Below the pieces are notes generated by a model. It made no database searches, was not told the DNA's origin, and saw nothing but the letters and a program-made list of their open reading frames with translations. The translations under genes were made by a program, and so were the position numbers. Shown piece by piece: positions 54,095-61,923 of a stretch of DNA of 64,000 nucleotides (positions are counted from its first letter, which is position 1; every line of letters starts with the position of its first letter). This stretch comes from Actinocatenispora sp036503555. GTDB lineage: Bacteria; Actinomycetota; Actinomycetes; Mycobacteriales; Micromonosporaceae. The DNA lies in NCBI GenBank assembly GCA_036503555.1, contig DASXWQ010000020.1:1-64000 (forward strand). Direction: 5' to 3'.

Positions 54095-54991
54095 ATGAGC
54101 CTGCACGTGATCGTCGGAGGCGGCCCGGTCGGCAGCGCCACCGCACGCGTCCTGCTCGACCGCGGCGAGCGGGTCCGCGTCGTGACCCGCAGCGGGTCCG
54201 GTCCGGAGGGCACCGAGCGGATCGCCGCCGACGCCGCCGACGCCGACCGCCTGACCGAGCTGACCGACGGCGCCGTCGCCCTCTACAACTGCGCCAACCC
54301 GCAGTACCACCGCTGGCTGACCGACTGGCCGCCGCTCGCCGCGTCCCTGCTCACCGCCGCCGAGCGCACCGGCGCCGTGCACGCCACCGCGAGCTGCCTG
54401 TACGGCTACGGTCCGGTCGACGCGCCCATCACGCCGGAGACGCCGCTCGCCGCGACCCACCCGAAGCTGCGGATGCGCGCCGACATGTGGCGCGCCGCGC
54501 TCGCCGCGCACCGCGACGGCCGGATCCGCGCCACCGAGGTACGTGCCAGCGACTACATCGAGGCCAACTCGGTGTTCAGCTTCGCGATCGGCGGTCCGGT
54601 CCGCGCCGGGAAGCGGGCGTACACACCGACGCCGCTCGACGTGCCGCACACGTTCACGGCGATCACCGACGTCGCCCGTACTCTCGTCGAGGCCGCCGCG
54701 ACCGAGTCGGCGTGGGGCCGCGCCTGGCTGGTGCCGAGCCACGACCCGCTGACCGTACGCCAGATCGCGGACCGCTTCGCGGGTGTCGTCGGCGCGCCGG
54801 AACCGCGGCTCACCGCCTGGCCGTACCCGATGCTGTGGGCGTCCGGGCTCGCCAACTCGTTCCTGCGGGAGATGCGGACGACGTACTACCAGTGGGCGCG
54901 GCCGTTCACGATGGACTCCAGCGACACCCGGCGTGCGTTCGGCATCGAGCCCACCCCGCTGGACACCGCGCTCGCCGCCGTCACGGCGTGA
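54095..54991 (+). CDS. NAD-dependent epimerase/dehydratase family oxidoreductase
   Basis: A 298-residue extended short-chain dehydrogenase-like protein. The nucleotide loop reads HVIVGGGPVGSATARVL, a GxGxxG variant rather than the classical GATGxxG. VRVVTRSG follows, then VALYNCANPQYHRW and ASCLYGYG near the usual SDR active-site strand. The catalytic YxxxK is not obvious. The ATG has GAGAGGGAG upstream. Probably controlled by the divergent TetR. Substrate unknown. Confidence 0.88.
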   Translation: MSLHVIVGGGPVGSATARVLLDRGERVRVVTRSGSGPEGTERIAADAADADRLTELTDGAVALYNCANPQYHRWLTDWPPLAASLLTAAERTGAVHATASCLYGYGPVDAPITPETPLAATHPKLRMRADMWRAALAAHRDGRIRATEVRASDYIEANSVFSFAIGGPVRAGKRAYTPTPLDVPHTFTAITDVARTLVEAAATESAWGRAWLVPSHDPLTVRQIADRFAGVVGAPEPRLTAWPYPMLWASGLANSFLREMRTTYYQWARPFTMDSSDTRRAFGIEPTPLDTALAAVTA

Positions 54992-54995
54992 GCCG

Positions 54996-55001
54996 TAGGG
55001 T
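54996..55001 (+). promoter_or_regulatory. Leaderless -10 element (TAGGGT) of the DinB-like gene
   Basis: TAGGGT lies between the upstream stop codon and the ATG at 55009, ending 7 nt before it, with no ribosome site. It would give the DinB gene its own start in addition to any readthrough. Confidence 0.42.
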
Positions 55002-55008
55002 GCCGGGC

Positions 55009-55509
55009 ATGGAGGCAACACGGGGCGACCAGCGTCCGCCGGTCATCGAGTCGGACGAGAAGGCAACGCTGGTCGCGTTCCTCGGCTACGTACGCGAGGC
55101 GGTGATCGCGAAGGCCGCCGGCCTGCCGGCGGAGCTGGCCGGCGCGTCCGGCGTACCGTCCGGCACCAGCGTCCTCGGCCTCGTCCGGCACCTCGCCGCG
55201 GCCGAGACCCACTGGTTCACCTGGGCGTACGCCGGGGAGAACATCCCGTTTCCCGACCTCGGCATGGCGCTGGGCCCGGACGAGACCGCGGCGAGCGTGA
55301 TCGCCGACTACCGGGCGGCGATCGCGCGGTCCGACGCGGTCATCGCCGCCTGCGACGACCTGTCCGCGCGCAGCGCCCGCGCCGCCAGCCGGCCGCCCCG
55401 GATCCGGACGATGCGCTGGATCCTCGTGCACATGATCGAGGAGACCGCGCGGCACGCCGGACATGCCGACATCCTCCGCGAGCAGGCGGACGGAAGTACC
55501 GGCCGGTGA
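55009..55509 (+). CDS. DinB-like (DUF664) protein
   Basis: A 166-residue four-helix-bundle protein of the DinB/DUF664 family, related to mycothiol-dependent enzymes. The metal-binding His pattern is visible: GLVRHLAAAETHWF (first His pair) and VHMIEETARHAGHADILRE near the C-terminus. Members include thiol S-transferases and maleylpyruvate isomerases; no specific reaction can be named. It ends in a GTGA overlap with the next gene. Confidence 0.88.
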   Translation: MEATRGDQRPPVIESDEKATLVAFLGYVREAVIAKAAGLPAELAGASGVPSGTSVLGLVRHLAAAETHWFTWAYAGENIPFPDLGMALGPDETAASVIADYRAAIARSDAVIAACDDLSARSARAASRPPRIRTMRWILVHMIEETARHAGHADILREQADGSTGR

Positions 55510-56087
55510 GCGCGGGCCTGCTCGGCCTGCCACCGGACCGGGTGGCGCTGCTGCTGGTCGACTTCCAGCACGACTTCTGCGACGACAACGTCGGCAACGC
55601 CGCGACGGCCCGCCGCGCGCACGACGTCGCCACCGAGGCCGCCCGGTACGGCGTGCGCACGATCTACTCCCGGCAGGTGTACGACCCGGCCCGGCTGACC
55701 GGCCGGCAGCGCCGCCGGGAGGGGCCGAACAGCCTGTGCCACCAGGGTTCCCGCGGCGCGGAGCTGTTCGTACCGCCGGTCGGCGGGGCGCGCGTGGTCC
55801 GCAAGTACTCGTACGACGTGTGGCGCAGCGACGAGTTCACGGCGCTGCTCGCCGAGTGGGACGTCGACGGGCTGGTGATCGGCGGCGTCGAGCTGCAGTG
55901 CTGCGTGCTCTACGCGGTGCTCGGCGCCGACGAGCGCGGCTACCACTACGCCGTACCGCCGGACCTCGTCTCCGGCATCGACAGGTGCGAGACGACCTCC
56001 AACCGGGCCGTCCGCGACTACCTCGGCCACGTGCACCCCTCCCCCGTCTCGGCCGAGCTGCTGGCGGCGTGGGCAAACCGGGTGTGA
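55506..56087 (+). CDS. Isochorismatase-like cysteine hydrolase
   Basis: A 193-residue hydrolase with the isochorismatase fold. The catalytic triad is visible: Asp19 in LLVDFQHDF, Lys100 in VVRKYSYDVW, and Cys133 in GGVELQCCVL. The usual cis-peptide motif GVxT reads GVEL. Members hydrolyse amides (nicotinamidase, N-carbamoyl compounds) or isochorismate. It overlaps the DinB gene by 4 bp and is convergent with the LysE gene 7 bp away. Confidence 0.9.
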   Translation: MSAGLLGLPPDRVALLLVDFQHDFCDDNVGNAATARRAHDVATEAARYGVRTIYSRQVYDPARLTGRQRRREGPNSLCHQGSRGAELFVPPVGGARVVRKYSYDVWRSDEFTALLAEWDVDGLVIGGVELQCCVLYAVLGADERGYHYAVPPDLVSGIDRCETTSNRAVRDYLGHVHPSPVSAELLAAWANRV

Positions 56088-56093
56088 CGCCGC

Positions 56094-56738
56094 TCAGGTG
56101 GCGAGCGGACGGGCGTGGTCGGTGGCGAGCTTGACGGCGAGCGCGCCGAGCACGGTGCCCATCACGTACCGCTGGGCACGGAGCCACGTCGGGCGGCGGG
56201 ACAGGAACTGCGCGATGGTGCCGGCGGCGAGCACGATGGCCAGGTTCACGGTGACCGCGACGGACATCTGCACCGCGCCGAGCGCGAAGCCCTGGGCGAG
56301 CACGTGGCCGGCCGACGGCCGGACGAACTGCGGGATCAGCGACAGGTACATGACGGCGATCTTCGGGTTGAGCAGGTTGGTGACCAGTCCCATCGTGAAC
56401 AGCCGGCGCGGCCGGTCAGGTGCCAGCTCGCCGGGCGCGAACGCCGAGCGGCCGCCGGGGCGCAGCGCCTGCCAGGCGAGCCAGGCCAGGTAGCCGGCGC
56501 CGGCGAGCTTGACCGCGAGGTACAGCGGCGGGACTGCCACGAAGATCACCGACAGGCCGAGGTTCGTCGCGGCCATGTAGACGAGGAAGCCGACGGCGAC
56601 GCCGCACAGCGACACGACCCCCGCGCGGCGGCCCTGGGTGATGCTGCGGGAGACCAGGTACATCATGTTCGGGCCGGGCGTGAGGACCATGCCGAGCGCG
56701 ACGGCGGCGACACCGAGGACGGACGCGGTTGTGAGCAC
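56094..56738 (-). CDS. LysE/RhtB-family amino-acid or metabolite exporter
   Basis: A 214-residue membrane exporter with six hydrophobic helices. The family signature ALGMVLTPGPNMMYLVSRSITQGRRAGVVSLCGVAVG sits near the N-terminus, and FTMGLVTNLLNPKIAVMYLSLIPQFV marks helix 4. It would export an amino acid or related compound. The GTG start has no good ribosome site. It is divergent, with a 142-bp gap, from a TetR gene that may control it. Confidence 0.88.
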   Translation of the reverse strand: MLTTASVLGVAAVALGMVLTPGPNMMYLVSRSITQGRRAGVVSLCGVAVGFLVYMAATNLGLSVIFVAVPPLYLAVKLAGAGYLAWLAWQALRPGGRSAFAPGELAPDRPRRLFTMGLVTNLLNPKIAVMYLSLIPQFVRPSAGHVLAQGFALGAVQMSVAVTVNLAIVLAAGTIAQFLSRRPTWLRAQRYVMGTVLGALAVKLATDHARPLAT

Positions 56739-56855
56739 GCCCCGAACGCTGCCACTCCGGTACGCCGGCCATCGAGAGCCAATCCGACACCGGTGGCATT
56801 CCCACCCGGTCGTACGCCCGACGGCGGGAGGCGTCGCCGGGAGCCTGGACATCCG

Positions 56856-56869
56856 CGTACGATCGTGCG
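56856..56869. promoter_or_regulatory. Palindrome in the LysE/TetR divergent region
   Basis: CGTACGATCGTGCG is a 12-of-14 palindrome 11 bp upstream of the TetR start and contains TACGAT, a possible -10. It is a candidate autoregulatory operator. Confidence 0.42.
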
Positions 56870-56880
56870 ATTCTGTCCGG

Positions 56881-57468
56881 GTGGCGAAGGGTACGCAGAC
56901 GCGGGAGGCGATCGTCGACACCGCGGTCGAGGTCGCGTTCCGGGTCGGGCTGGGCGGCCTGACGATCGGCGAGCTGGCCCGGCAGCGGCAGATGTCGAAG
57001 AGCGGCCTGTTCGCCCACTTCCGGTCGAAGGAGGCGCTGCAGCTCGCCGCGCTGGCACGGGCCCGGGAGACGTTCGTCGACCTGGTGATCCGGCCGGCGC
57101 TGTCCGCGCCGCGGGGCGAGCCGCGGATCCGCGAGCTGTTCGAGCGCTGGCTCGCCTGCGGGCGTGACGGCGTGGCTGGCGGGTGCCTGTTCGTGAAGGC
57201 GGCGACGGAGTTCGACGGCCAGCCGGGCGCGCTGCGCGAGCAGCTGGCCCAGGACCACCAGGACCTGTTCGACACGATCACGCAGGTCTGTCGCAGCGGC
57301 GTCTCCGTCGGCCACGTGCGGCCGGACGCCGACGCCGAGCAGTTCGCCCACGACCTGTACGGCGTGCTGCTCGGCTTCTACCTGACGCACCGGCTGCTCG
57401 CCGATCCGGCGGCGGAGGACCGGGCCCGGTTCTCGTTCGAGGCGCTGCTCGCCGCCGCGCGTACCTGA
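56881..57468 (+). CDS. TetR-family transcriptional regulator
   Basis: A 195-residue TetR repressor. The N-terminal helix-turn-helix reads GLTIGELARQRQMSKSGLFAHFRSKEALQ (about 26-54), typical of the subgroup with a TetR_C YjdC-like domain. The ligand domain contains GCLFVKAATEFDGQPG. GTG is the first codon of the family-like sequence. It lies 23 bp before an alpha/beta hydrolase on the same strand, which could be in its operon, and is divergent from the exporter. Confidence 0.9.
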   Translation: MAKGTQTREAIVDTAVEVAFRVGLGGLTIGELARQRQMSKSGLFAHFRSKEALQLAALARARETFVDLVIRPALSAPRGEPRIRELFERWLACGRDGVAGGCLFVKAATEFDGQPGALREQLAQDHQDLFDTITQVCRSGVSVGHVRPDADAEQFAHDLYGVLLGFYLTHRLLADPAAEDRARFSFEALLAAART

Positions 57469-57491
57469 CACACACCCACCGAGGAGGATGC

Positions 57492-58391
57492 ATGGTCACC
57501 GCAGAACGCACTCAAAAAAGCACGATCGTTCGTACGTCGAAGTCTTGGCGGATGCGGCTCGTCAGGCTCGGGTTCGGCACGCTGGAGCGGGTCGCGCCCG
57601 GGCTCGGCGGCCACCGCGCCGCCCTCCTGTGGTGCACGCCGCCGGCCGGCCGCGGCCGACGCCGCGACGACCGGCCGTCGTTACCGAGCGAGCGCCGGAC
57701 GCTGACCACGCCGCACGGCGCCCGGATCGCGGCCGAGGCGTGGGGTGCGCCGGACGCCGCCCCGGTGTACCTGGTGCACGGCTGGGGTGGCTGGCGCGGC
57801 CAGCTCGGCCCGTACGTCGCGCCGCTGGTCGCCGCGGGCCGTCGGGTGATCGCGTACGACGCGCCGAGCCACGGCGAGTCCGGCCCGGGGATCCTCGGCC
57901 CGCGCCGCGCCACGGCGACCGAGTTCGCCGACGCACTCGGCACCGCGGTCGCCGCGTACGGACCGCCGGCGGGGATCGTGGCGCACTCGCTGGGCTGCGC
58001 GACGACGATGCTCGCGCTCGGCGACGGGCTGCCGGCGGCACGGCTGGCGCTGGTCGCCCCGGTCACCGACCCGCTCGACCGGATCGCCGAGTTCACCCTG
58101 GCGCTCGGCGCGGGCGACCGTACGAGGGCGGCACTGCTAGGCGAGCTGGAGCGCTACGGGGGCCGGCCGGTGGCCGACTTCGCCGTCGCCGGCCTGCCGG
58201 CCCGACTGCCGTTCCCGCCGTGCCTGGTGGTGCACGACCGCGACGACAAGGAGGCCCCATACGACGAGGGGCGGGAGCTGGCCGAGGGGTGGCCGAGCGG
58301 CGGGCTGATCACCACGGCCGGCCTGGGCCACCAGCGGATCCTGCGCGACGCGGACGTGGTCGCCGCGGTCTGCACGTTCGTCACGCGCTGA
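57492..58391 (+). CDS. Alpha/beta hydrolase, TTA-containing
   Basis: A 299-residue alpha/beta hydrolase: oxyanion segment YLVHGWGGWRGQ, DAPSHGESG, nucleophile elbow VAHSLGCA (Ser about 157), acid in VVHDRDDKEAPY, and His in GLGHQRILRD. A basic N-terminal region of about 60 residues with LVRLGFGTLERVAPGLG resembles a membrane-surface helix. Codon 64 is TTA, a bldA-type rare codon. The ATG has GGAGG 6 nt upstream. It follows the TetR gene by 23 bp. Confidence 0.88.
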   Translation: MVTAERTQKSTIVRTSKSWRMRLVRLGFGTLERVAPGLGGHRAALLWCTPPAGRGRRRDDRPSLPSERRTLTTPHGARIAAEAWGAPDAAPVYLVHGWGGWRGQLGPYVAPLVAAGRRVIAYDAPSHGESGPGILGPRRATATEFADALGTAVAAYGPPAGIVAHSLGCATTMLALGDGLPAARLALVAPVTDPLDRIAEFTLALGAGDRTRAALLGELERYGGRPVADFAVAGLPARLPFPPCLVVHDRDDKEAPYDEGRELAEGWPSGGLITTAGLGHQRILRDADVVAAVCTFVTR

Positions 58392-58392
58392 G

Positions 58393-58425
58393 GCGGTGGG
58401 CGCGCCGGTCCGGCGCGCCCACCGC
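58393..58425. terminator. Strong bidirectional hairpin terminator
   Basis: A perfect 14-bp stem (GCGGTGGGCGCGCC / GGCGCGCCCACCGC) with a 5-nt loop lies between the convergent alpha/beta hydrolase and DUF4396 genes. Confidence 0.85.
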
Positions 58426-58431
58426 ATCGGG

Positions 58432-58977
58432 TCAGTGGTGGTACTGGTGCACCACCGCGTGGCCACGACCCCGGGAGATCATCCAGCGGTTCACCGGGGT
58501 GGTGACCAGGAACGCCAGCACCAGCGAACCGGCCAGCGACAGCCAGAACAGCGCGCTGGTCAGGCCGGCGTCCATGGCGCCGGGGATCGCGACGACGGTC
58601 GTGTTGTCGATGATCTCCATGACGACGATCGACACGGTGTCGGCGGCCAGCGCGACGGACAGCGCGCGGCGGAAGCCGAGGCCGGCCCGCAGCACGCCGC
58701 GCATGGTCAGCGCGTACCCGAAGACGAACGCGAGCGCGATGGACAGCACCACGGTCGCCGCGTTGTGCAGGCCGAACGCCGTGCCGAGCACCATGCCGAG
58801 CACCTCGCCGATGGCGCAGCCGGTCAGGCAGTGCAGCGTGGCCTGGGTGGCCATCCGCCAGCTCACGGTGCGCCAGCCGGTCTGCCCCGTCTGCGCCTGG
58901 TGCGCCTCGTGCCCGCCATGGTGCGCGTGTCCGGTGTGCTGCGCGTGGTCGGTCGTCGCGTGGGAATGCTCGCTCAT
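58432..58977 (-). CDS. DUF4396 membrane protein with His-rich N-terminus
   Basis: A 181-residue integral membrane protein of the DUF4396 family. Residues 1-30 hold many His (SEHSHATTDHAQHTGHAHHGGHEAH), suggesting metal binding, followed by about four helices (45-65, 70-92, 105-125, 140-162). Another His pair ends the protein (VVHQYHH). The segment ATLHCLTGCAIGEVLG has two Cys in the membrane. The promoter carries a CsoR-type operator, supporting a role in copper or reactive-sulfur handling. The molecular function of the family is not established to my knowledge. Confidence 0.85.
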   Translation of the reverse strand: MSEHSHATTDHAQHTGHAHHGGHEAHQAQTGQTGWRTVSWRMATQATLHCLTGCAIGEVLGMVLGTAFGLHNAATVVLSIALAFVFGYALTMRGVLRAGLGFRRALSVALAADTVSIVVMEIIDNTTVVAIPGAMDAGLTSALFWLSLAGSLVLAFLVTTPVNRWMISRGRGHAVVHQYHH

Positions 58978-59000
58978 CGCGCCCCCTCTCCTCGCCTCCG

Positions 59001-59029
59001 AGCATACCCCTGGGGGGTATCAGTGCCAA
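59001..59029 (-). promoter_or_regulatory. DUF4396 promoter with CsoR-type operator in its spacer
   Basis: On the minus strand TTGGCA (59029-59024), a 17-bp spacer, and TATGCT (59006-59001). The spacer and -10 contain ATACCCC-CC-AGGGGTAT (59020-59004), a G/C-tract palindrome with T/A flanks, the standard CsoR-family operator form. Repressor binding would occlude polymerase. Confidence 0.7.
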
Positions 59030-59142
59030 GGGTGCCGCCGACCACATCTCCGCCCGGACACCGGCAGCACCGACGGGCCCAGACGCCGGTGTCGGGCGCG
59101 GCGGGCGCGCGCCGGGCGGATACGGCTGAGATCCTCGACGTC

Positions 59143-59580
59143 ATGAACCGCCTGCCGTTCCCGCTCGCCGATCAGCTCCCGGCCGCGCTGCACGGGGTGC
59201 TACTGGACTTCTGGTGGGACGTCGAGAAGCTGTGGGCGCTGGAGCTGCCCGACACCCGACTCGCGGTCGCCGAGCTGCGGTGGCTGCTCGACCTGCCGAT
59301 GTGGGCGTACGGCGGGGCGCCGTTCCGGGTGACCCCGCACCAGGTCGCCGCCGACCCGCTGCGGTACGCCGGGCAGTACGCCCGGACCATGGCGGCCGAC
59401 CCGCGCCACCCGCTGCACGTGACCGACCGGGGCGGGCGACTCGTGGTGCTGGACGGGATGCACCGACTGCTGCGCGCCGAGCTGGCGGGGCGCCGGGACG
59501 TGGCCGTACGGGTCGTTCCGGGCGCCGCGCTCGACGCCATCGCACACCACGCCGAGACGGCGGATTCCCTATCGAAGTGA
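59143..59580 (+). CDS. Small protein with ParB/sulfiredoxin-like motif
   Basis: A 145-residue cytosolic protein. FRVTPHQVAADPLRYAGQYARTM and LVVLDGMHRLLRAELAGRRDVAVRVV resemble the ParB/Srx-like fold, whose signature is a G-x-H-R motif after a short strand. That fold serves nucleases, CTPases and kinases, so the function here is open. The ATG lacks a strong ribosome site. It stands alone between the DUF4396 promoter and the sugar-transport operon. Confidence 0.7.
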   Translation: MNRLPFPLADQLPAALHGVLLDFWWDVEKLWALELPDTRLAVAELRWLLDLPMWAYGGAPFRVTPHQVAADPLRYAGQYARTMAADPRHPLHVTDRGGRLVVLDGMHRLLRAELAGRRDVAVRVVPGAALDAIAHHAETADSLSK

Positions 59581-59689
59581 TAGAGATTGCAGAACGCCGC
59601 CGCCGCTGCGCGCGTCCCTGCGGGATGTCGAATAATGTCCGATGATCACCAGCGCCGCGGGGCGCCGGTACAGCGGAGGTGTGGAACCG

Positions 59690-60964
59690 ATGGTGAAGCC
59701 GAGCGGGTACGCAAGGCGCTCCGTGCTGCGGGGCGCGGCCGGGATCGCGGTCGCCGGGGCGCTCGCCACGGCGTGCGGTTCCAACACCGGCCGCGGTTCG
59801 TCCGGCGGCGACGGCCCCACCATCAAGCAGTGGTACCACCAGTACGGCGAGGCCGGCGTCGAGCAGGCCGTCAAGCGGTACGCCAAGGCGTACCCGAAGG
59901 CGGACGTGCAGGTGCAGTGGACCGCCGGTGACTACGACACGAAGCTCGCCACGTCGCTGCTCGGCAAGGACGGGCCGGACGTGTTCGAGCAGTCCGTGGC
60001 GCGGGTGGACCAGCTCAAGGCGAAGCAGCTCGTCGACCTGACCGACGTGTTCGGCGACGCGAAGGACGACTTCACCCCGGCGGTGCTGGACGCACAGACC
60101 GTCGACGGGAAGATCTACGGCGTACCGCAGGCCATCGACATGCAGATGCTCTTCTACCGCAAGAGCTGGCTGGAGAAGGCCGGCGTGGCGGTGCCGACCA
60201 CGCTCGACGAGCTGGTGGCGGCGGCGAAGAAGCTGACGAACAAGAAGGTCAAGGGCCTGTTCCTCGGCAACGACGGCGGCGCGGGCGTGCTCGGCGCCGT
60301 ACCGCTGTGGTCGATCGGGCAGAACTACCTGACCGACGACCAGAAGAAGGTCGGCTTCGACGCGGCCGGCGCGGCGCCGGTGTTCGCCACGCTGCGCAAG
60401 CTCTACACGTCGGGCAGCCTGCTGCTCGGCGCGCCCGCCGACTGGTCCGACCCGTCGGCGTTCACCCAGGGGCTGACCGCGATGCAGTGGTCCGGGCTGT
60501 GGGCGGTGCCGGTGGTACAGAAGGCACTCGGCTCCGACTTCGGCGTCGTCGCCTGGCCGAAGGGCGACGCGAAGGGCGCGCCGTCCGTGCCGATCGGCGC
60601 GTACGGCTCCACCGTCAACGCCAAGAGCGGCAACGTCGACGCCGCCAAGGCGTACGTGAAGTGGCTGTGGATCGACAAGACCGATTACCAGCAGGACTTC
60701 GACCTGTCGTACGGGTTCCACATCCCGGCGCGGAAGTCGATCGCGGCGAAGGCCGACAAGCTCAAGTCCGGCGCCGGGGCGGACGCCGTCAAGCTCGTCC
60801 AGCAGTACGGCAAGGTGCAGGCCACGCCGGGCTGGACCGCGACGATGAACACCGCGTACACCGACGCGTTGAACAACATCATCCGCAAGGGTTCGAACCC
60901 GTCGGCGGAGCTGAAAACCGCCATCACGAAGATCAACAAAGAGCTGACCACGCTGTACAAGTGA
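59690..60964 (+). CDS. Sugar ABC transporter substrate-binding lipoprotein (CUT1)
   Basis: A 424-residue extracellular solute-binding protein family 1. The N-terminus YARRSVLRGAAGIAVAGALATAC combines a twin-arginine motif and a lipobox with Cys about residue 29. The two-lobe domain has VQVQWTAGDYDTKLATSLL, GPDVFEQS, YGVPQAIDMQMLFYRKSWLEKAG and WSGLWAVPVV. Such proteins bind oligosaccharides. The ATG follows GGAGGT by 9 nt; a GTG three codons earlier abuts it. An AATAAT at 59631-59636 is a possible -10. It overlaps the first permease by 4 bp. Confidence 0.92.
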   Translation: MVKPSGYARRSVLRGAAGIAVAGALATACGSNTGRGSSGGDGPTIKQWYHQYGEAGVEQAVKRYAKAYPKADVQVQWTAGDYDTKLATSLLGKDGPDVFEQSVARVDQLKAKQLVDLTDVFGDAKDDFTPAVLDAQTVDGKIYGVPQAIDMQMLFYRKSWLEKAGVAVPTTLDELVAAAKKLTNKKVKGLFLGNDGGAGVLGAVPLWSIGQNYLTDDQKKVGFDAAGAAPVFATLRKLYTSGSLLLGAPADWSDPSAFTQGLTAMQWSGLWAVPVVQKALGSDFGVVAWPKGDAKGAPSVPIGAYGSTVNAKSGNVDAAKAYVKWLWIDKTDYQQDFDLSYGFHIPARKSIAAKADKLKSGAGADAVKLVQQYGKVQATPGWTATMNTAYTDALNNIIRKGSNPSAELKTAITKINKELTTLYK

Positions 60965-61923
60965 GCACTCGCGAAGCGGCCGACAGGCGGGCGCCGGTGA
61001 ACGGCCGGCGCCTGCCGAAGCGGCACGGAAAGCAACGGACCTGGCCGGCGTTCTGGGTGTTCGTCGGGCCGTTCGCGATCGGCCTGGTGCTCTTCACGTT
61101 CGTGCCGATCGTGTGGAGCGCGGTACTCAGCTTCTTCGACGCGCACAACACGGTCACCCCGTCGACGTTCGTCGGCCTCGACAACTACGTCGACATGCTG
61201 ACCAACCCCGACTTCCTGCACAGCCTGCTCACGTTCACCGTGTTCGCGGCGTTCATCGTGCCCACGACGGTGGCGATCGCGCTGGGGCTGGCGCTGCTGG
61301 TACACCGGCTGCGCTTCGCGAAGGCGTTCTTCCGCTCGGTCTTCTTCCTGCCCGCCGCCTGCTCGTACGTGGTGGCCGCGCTGATCTGGAAGCTGTCCGT
61401 CTTCAACGGCGTCCGGTTCGGCCTGGCCAACACGGTGCTCGGGCTGTTCGGCGTCGACCAGGTGCCGTGGCTGTCGTCGGCCAGCCCACCCTGGTACTGG
61501 GTGGCCCTGGTGACGCTGCGGCTGTGGTTGCAGGTCGGGTTCTACATGATCCTGTTCCTCGCCGGCCTGCAACGCATCCCCACCGACCTGTACGAGGCGG
61601 CGTACGTCGACGGCGCGAAGCCCGGCTGGCAGGTCTTCCGGCACATCACGTTCCCGCAGCTACGAGCGACGACGGTGGCGGTGGTGCTGCTCAACCTGAT
61701 CGCCGCGTACCAGGCGTTCGACGAGTTCTACAACCTGATGGCGTCGGCGCGCGGGTACCCGCCGTTCGCCCGGCCGCCGCTGGTCTACCTGTACTTCACG
61801 GCGCTCGGCTCCGGCCAGGACTTCGGGCACGGCAGCGCGGGCGCGGTGATCCTCGCACTGCTGATCGCGATCGTGACGGTGTTGCAGGCCAAGCTGTTCG
61901 GCTTCGGCCGGAGGGAGGACTGA
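60961..61923 (+). CDS. Sugar ABC transporter permease 1 (MalF-like, CUT1)
   Basis: A 320-residue permease with six helices (first one FWVFVGPFAIGLVLFTFVPIV) and the EAA loop RIPTDLYEAAYVDGAKPGWQVFRHITFPQL that contacts the ATPase. GTG overlaps the binding-protein stop (GTGA) and its own stop overlaps the next ATG by one base (TGATG). It is part of a three-gene importer. Confidence 0.93.
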   Translation: MSTREAADRRAPVNGRRLPKRHGKQRTWPAFWVFVGPFAIGLVLFTFVPIVWSAVLSFFDAHNTVTPSTFVGLDNYVDMLTNPDFLHSLLTFTVFAAFIVPTTVAIALGLALLVHRLRFAKAFFRSVFFLPAACSYVVAALIWKLSVFNGVRFGLANTVLGLFGVDQVPWLSSASPPWYWVALVTLRLWLQVGFYMILFLAGLQRIPTDLYEAAYVDGAKPGWQVFRHITFPQLRATTVAVVLLNLIAAYQAFDEFYNLMASARGYPPFARPPLVYLYFTALGSGQDFGHGSAGAVILALLIAIVTVLQAKLFGFGRRED

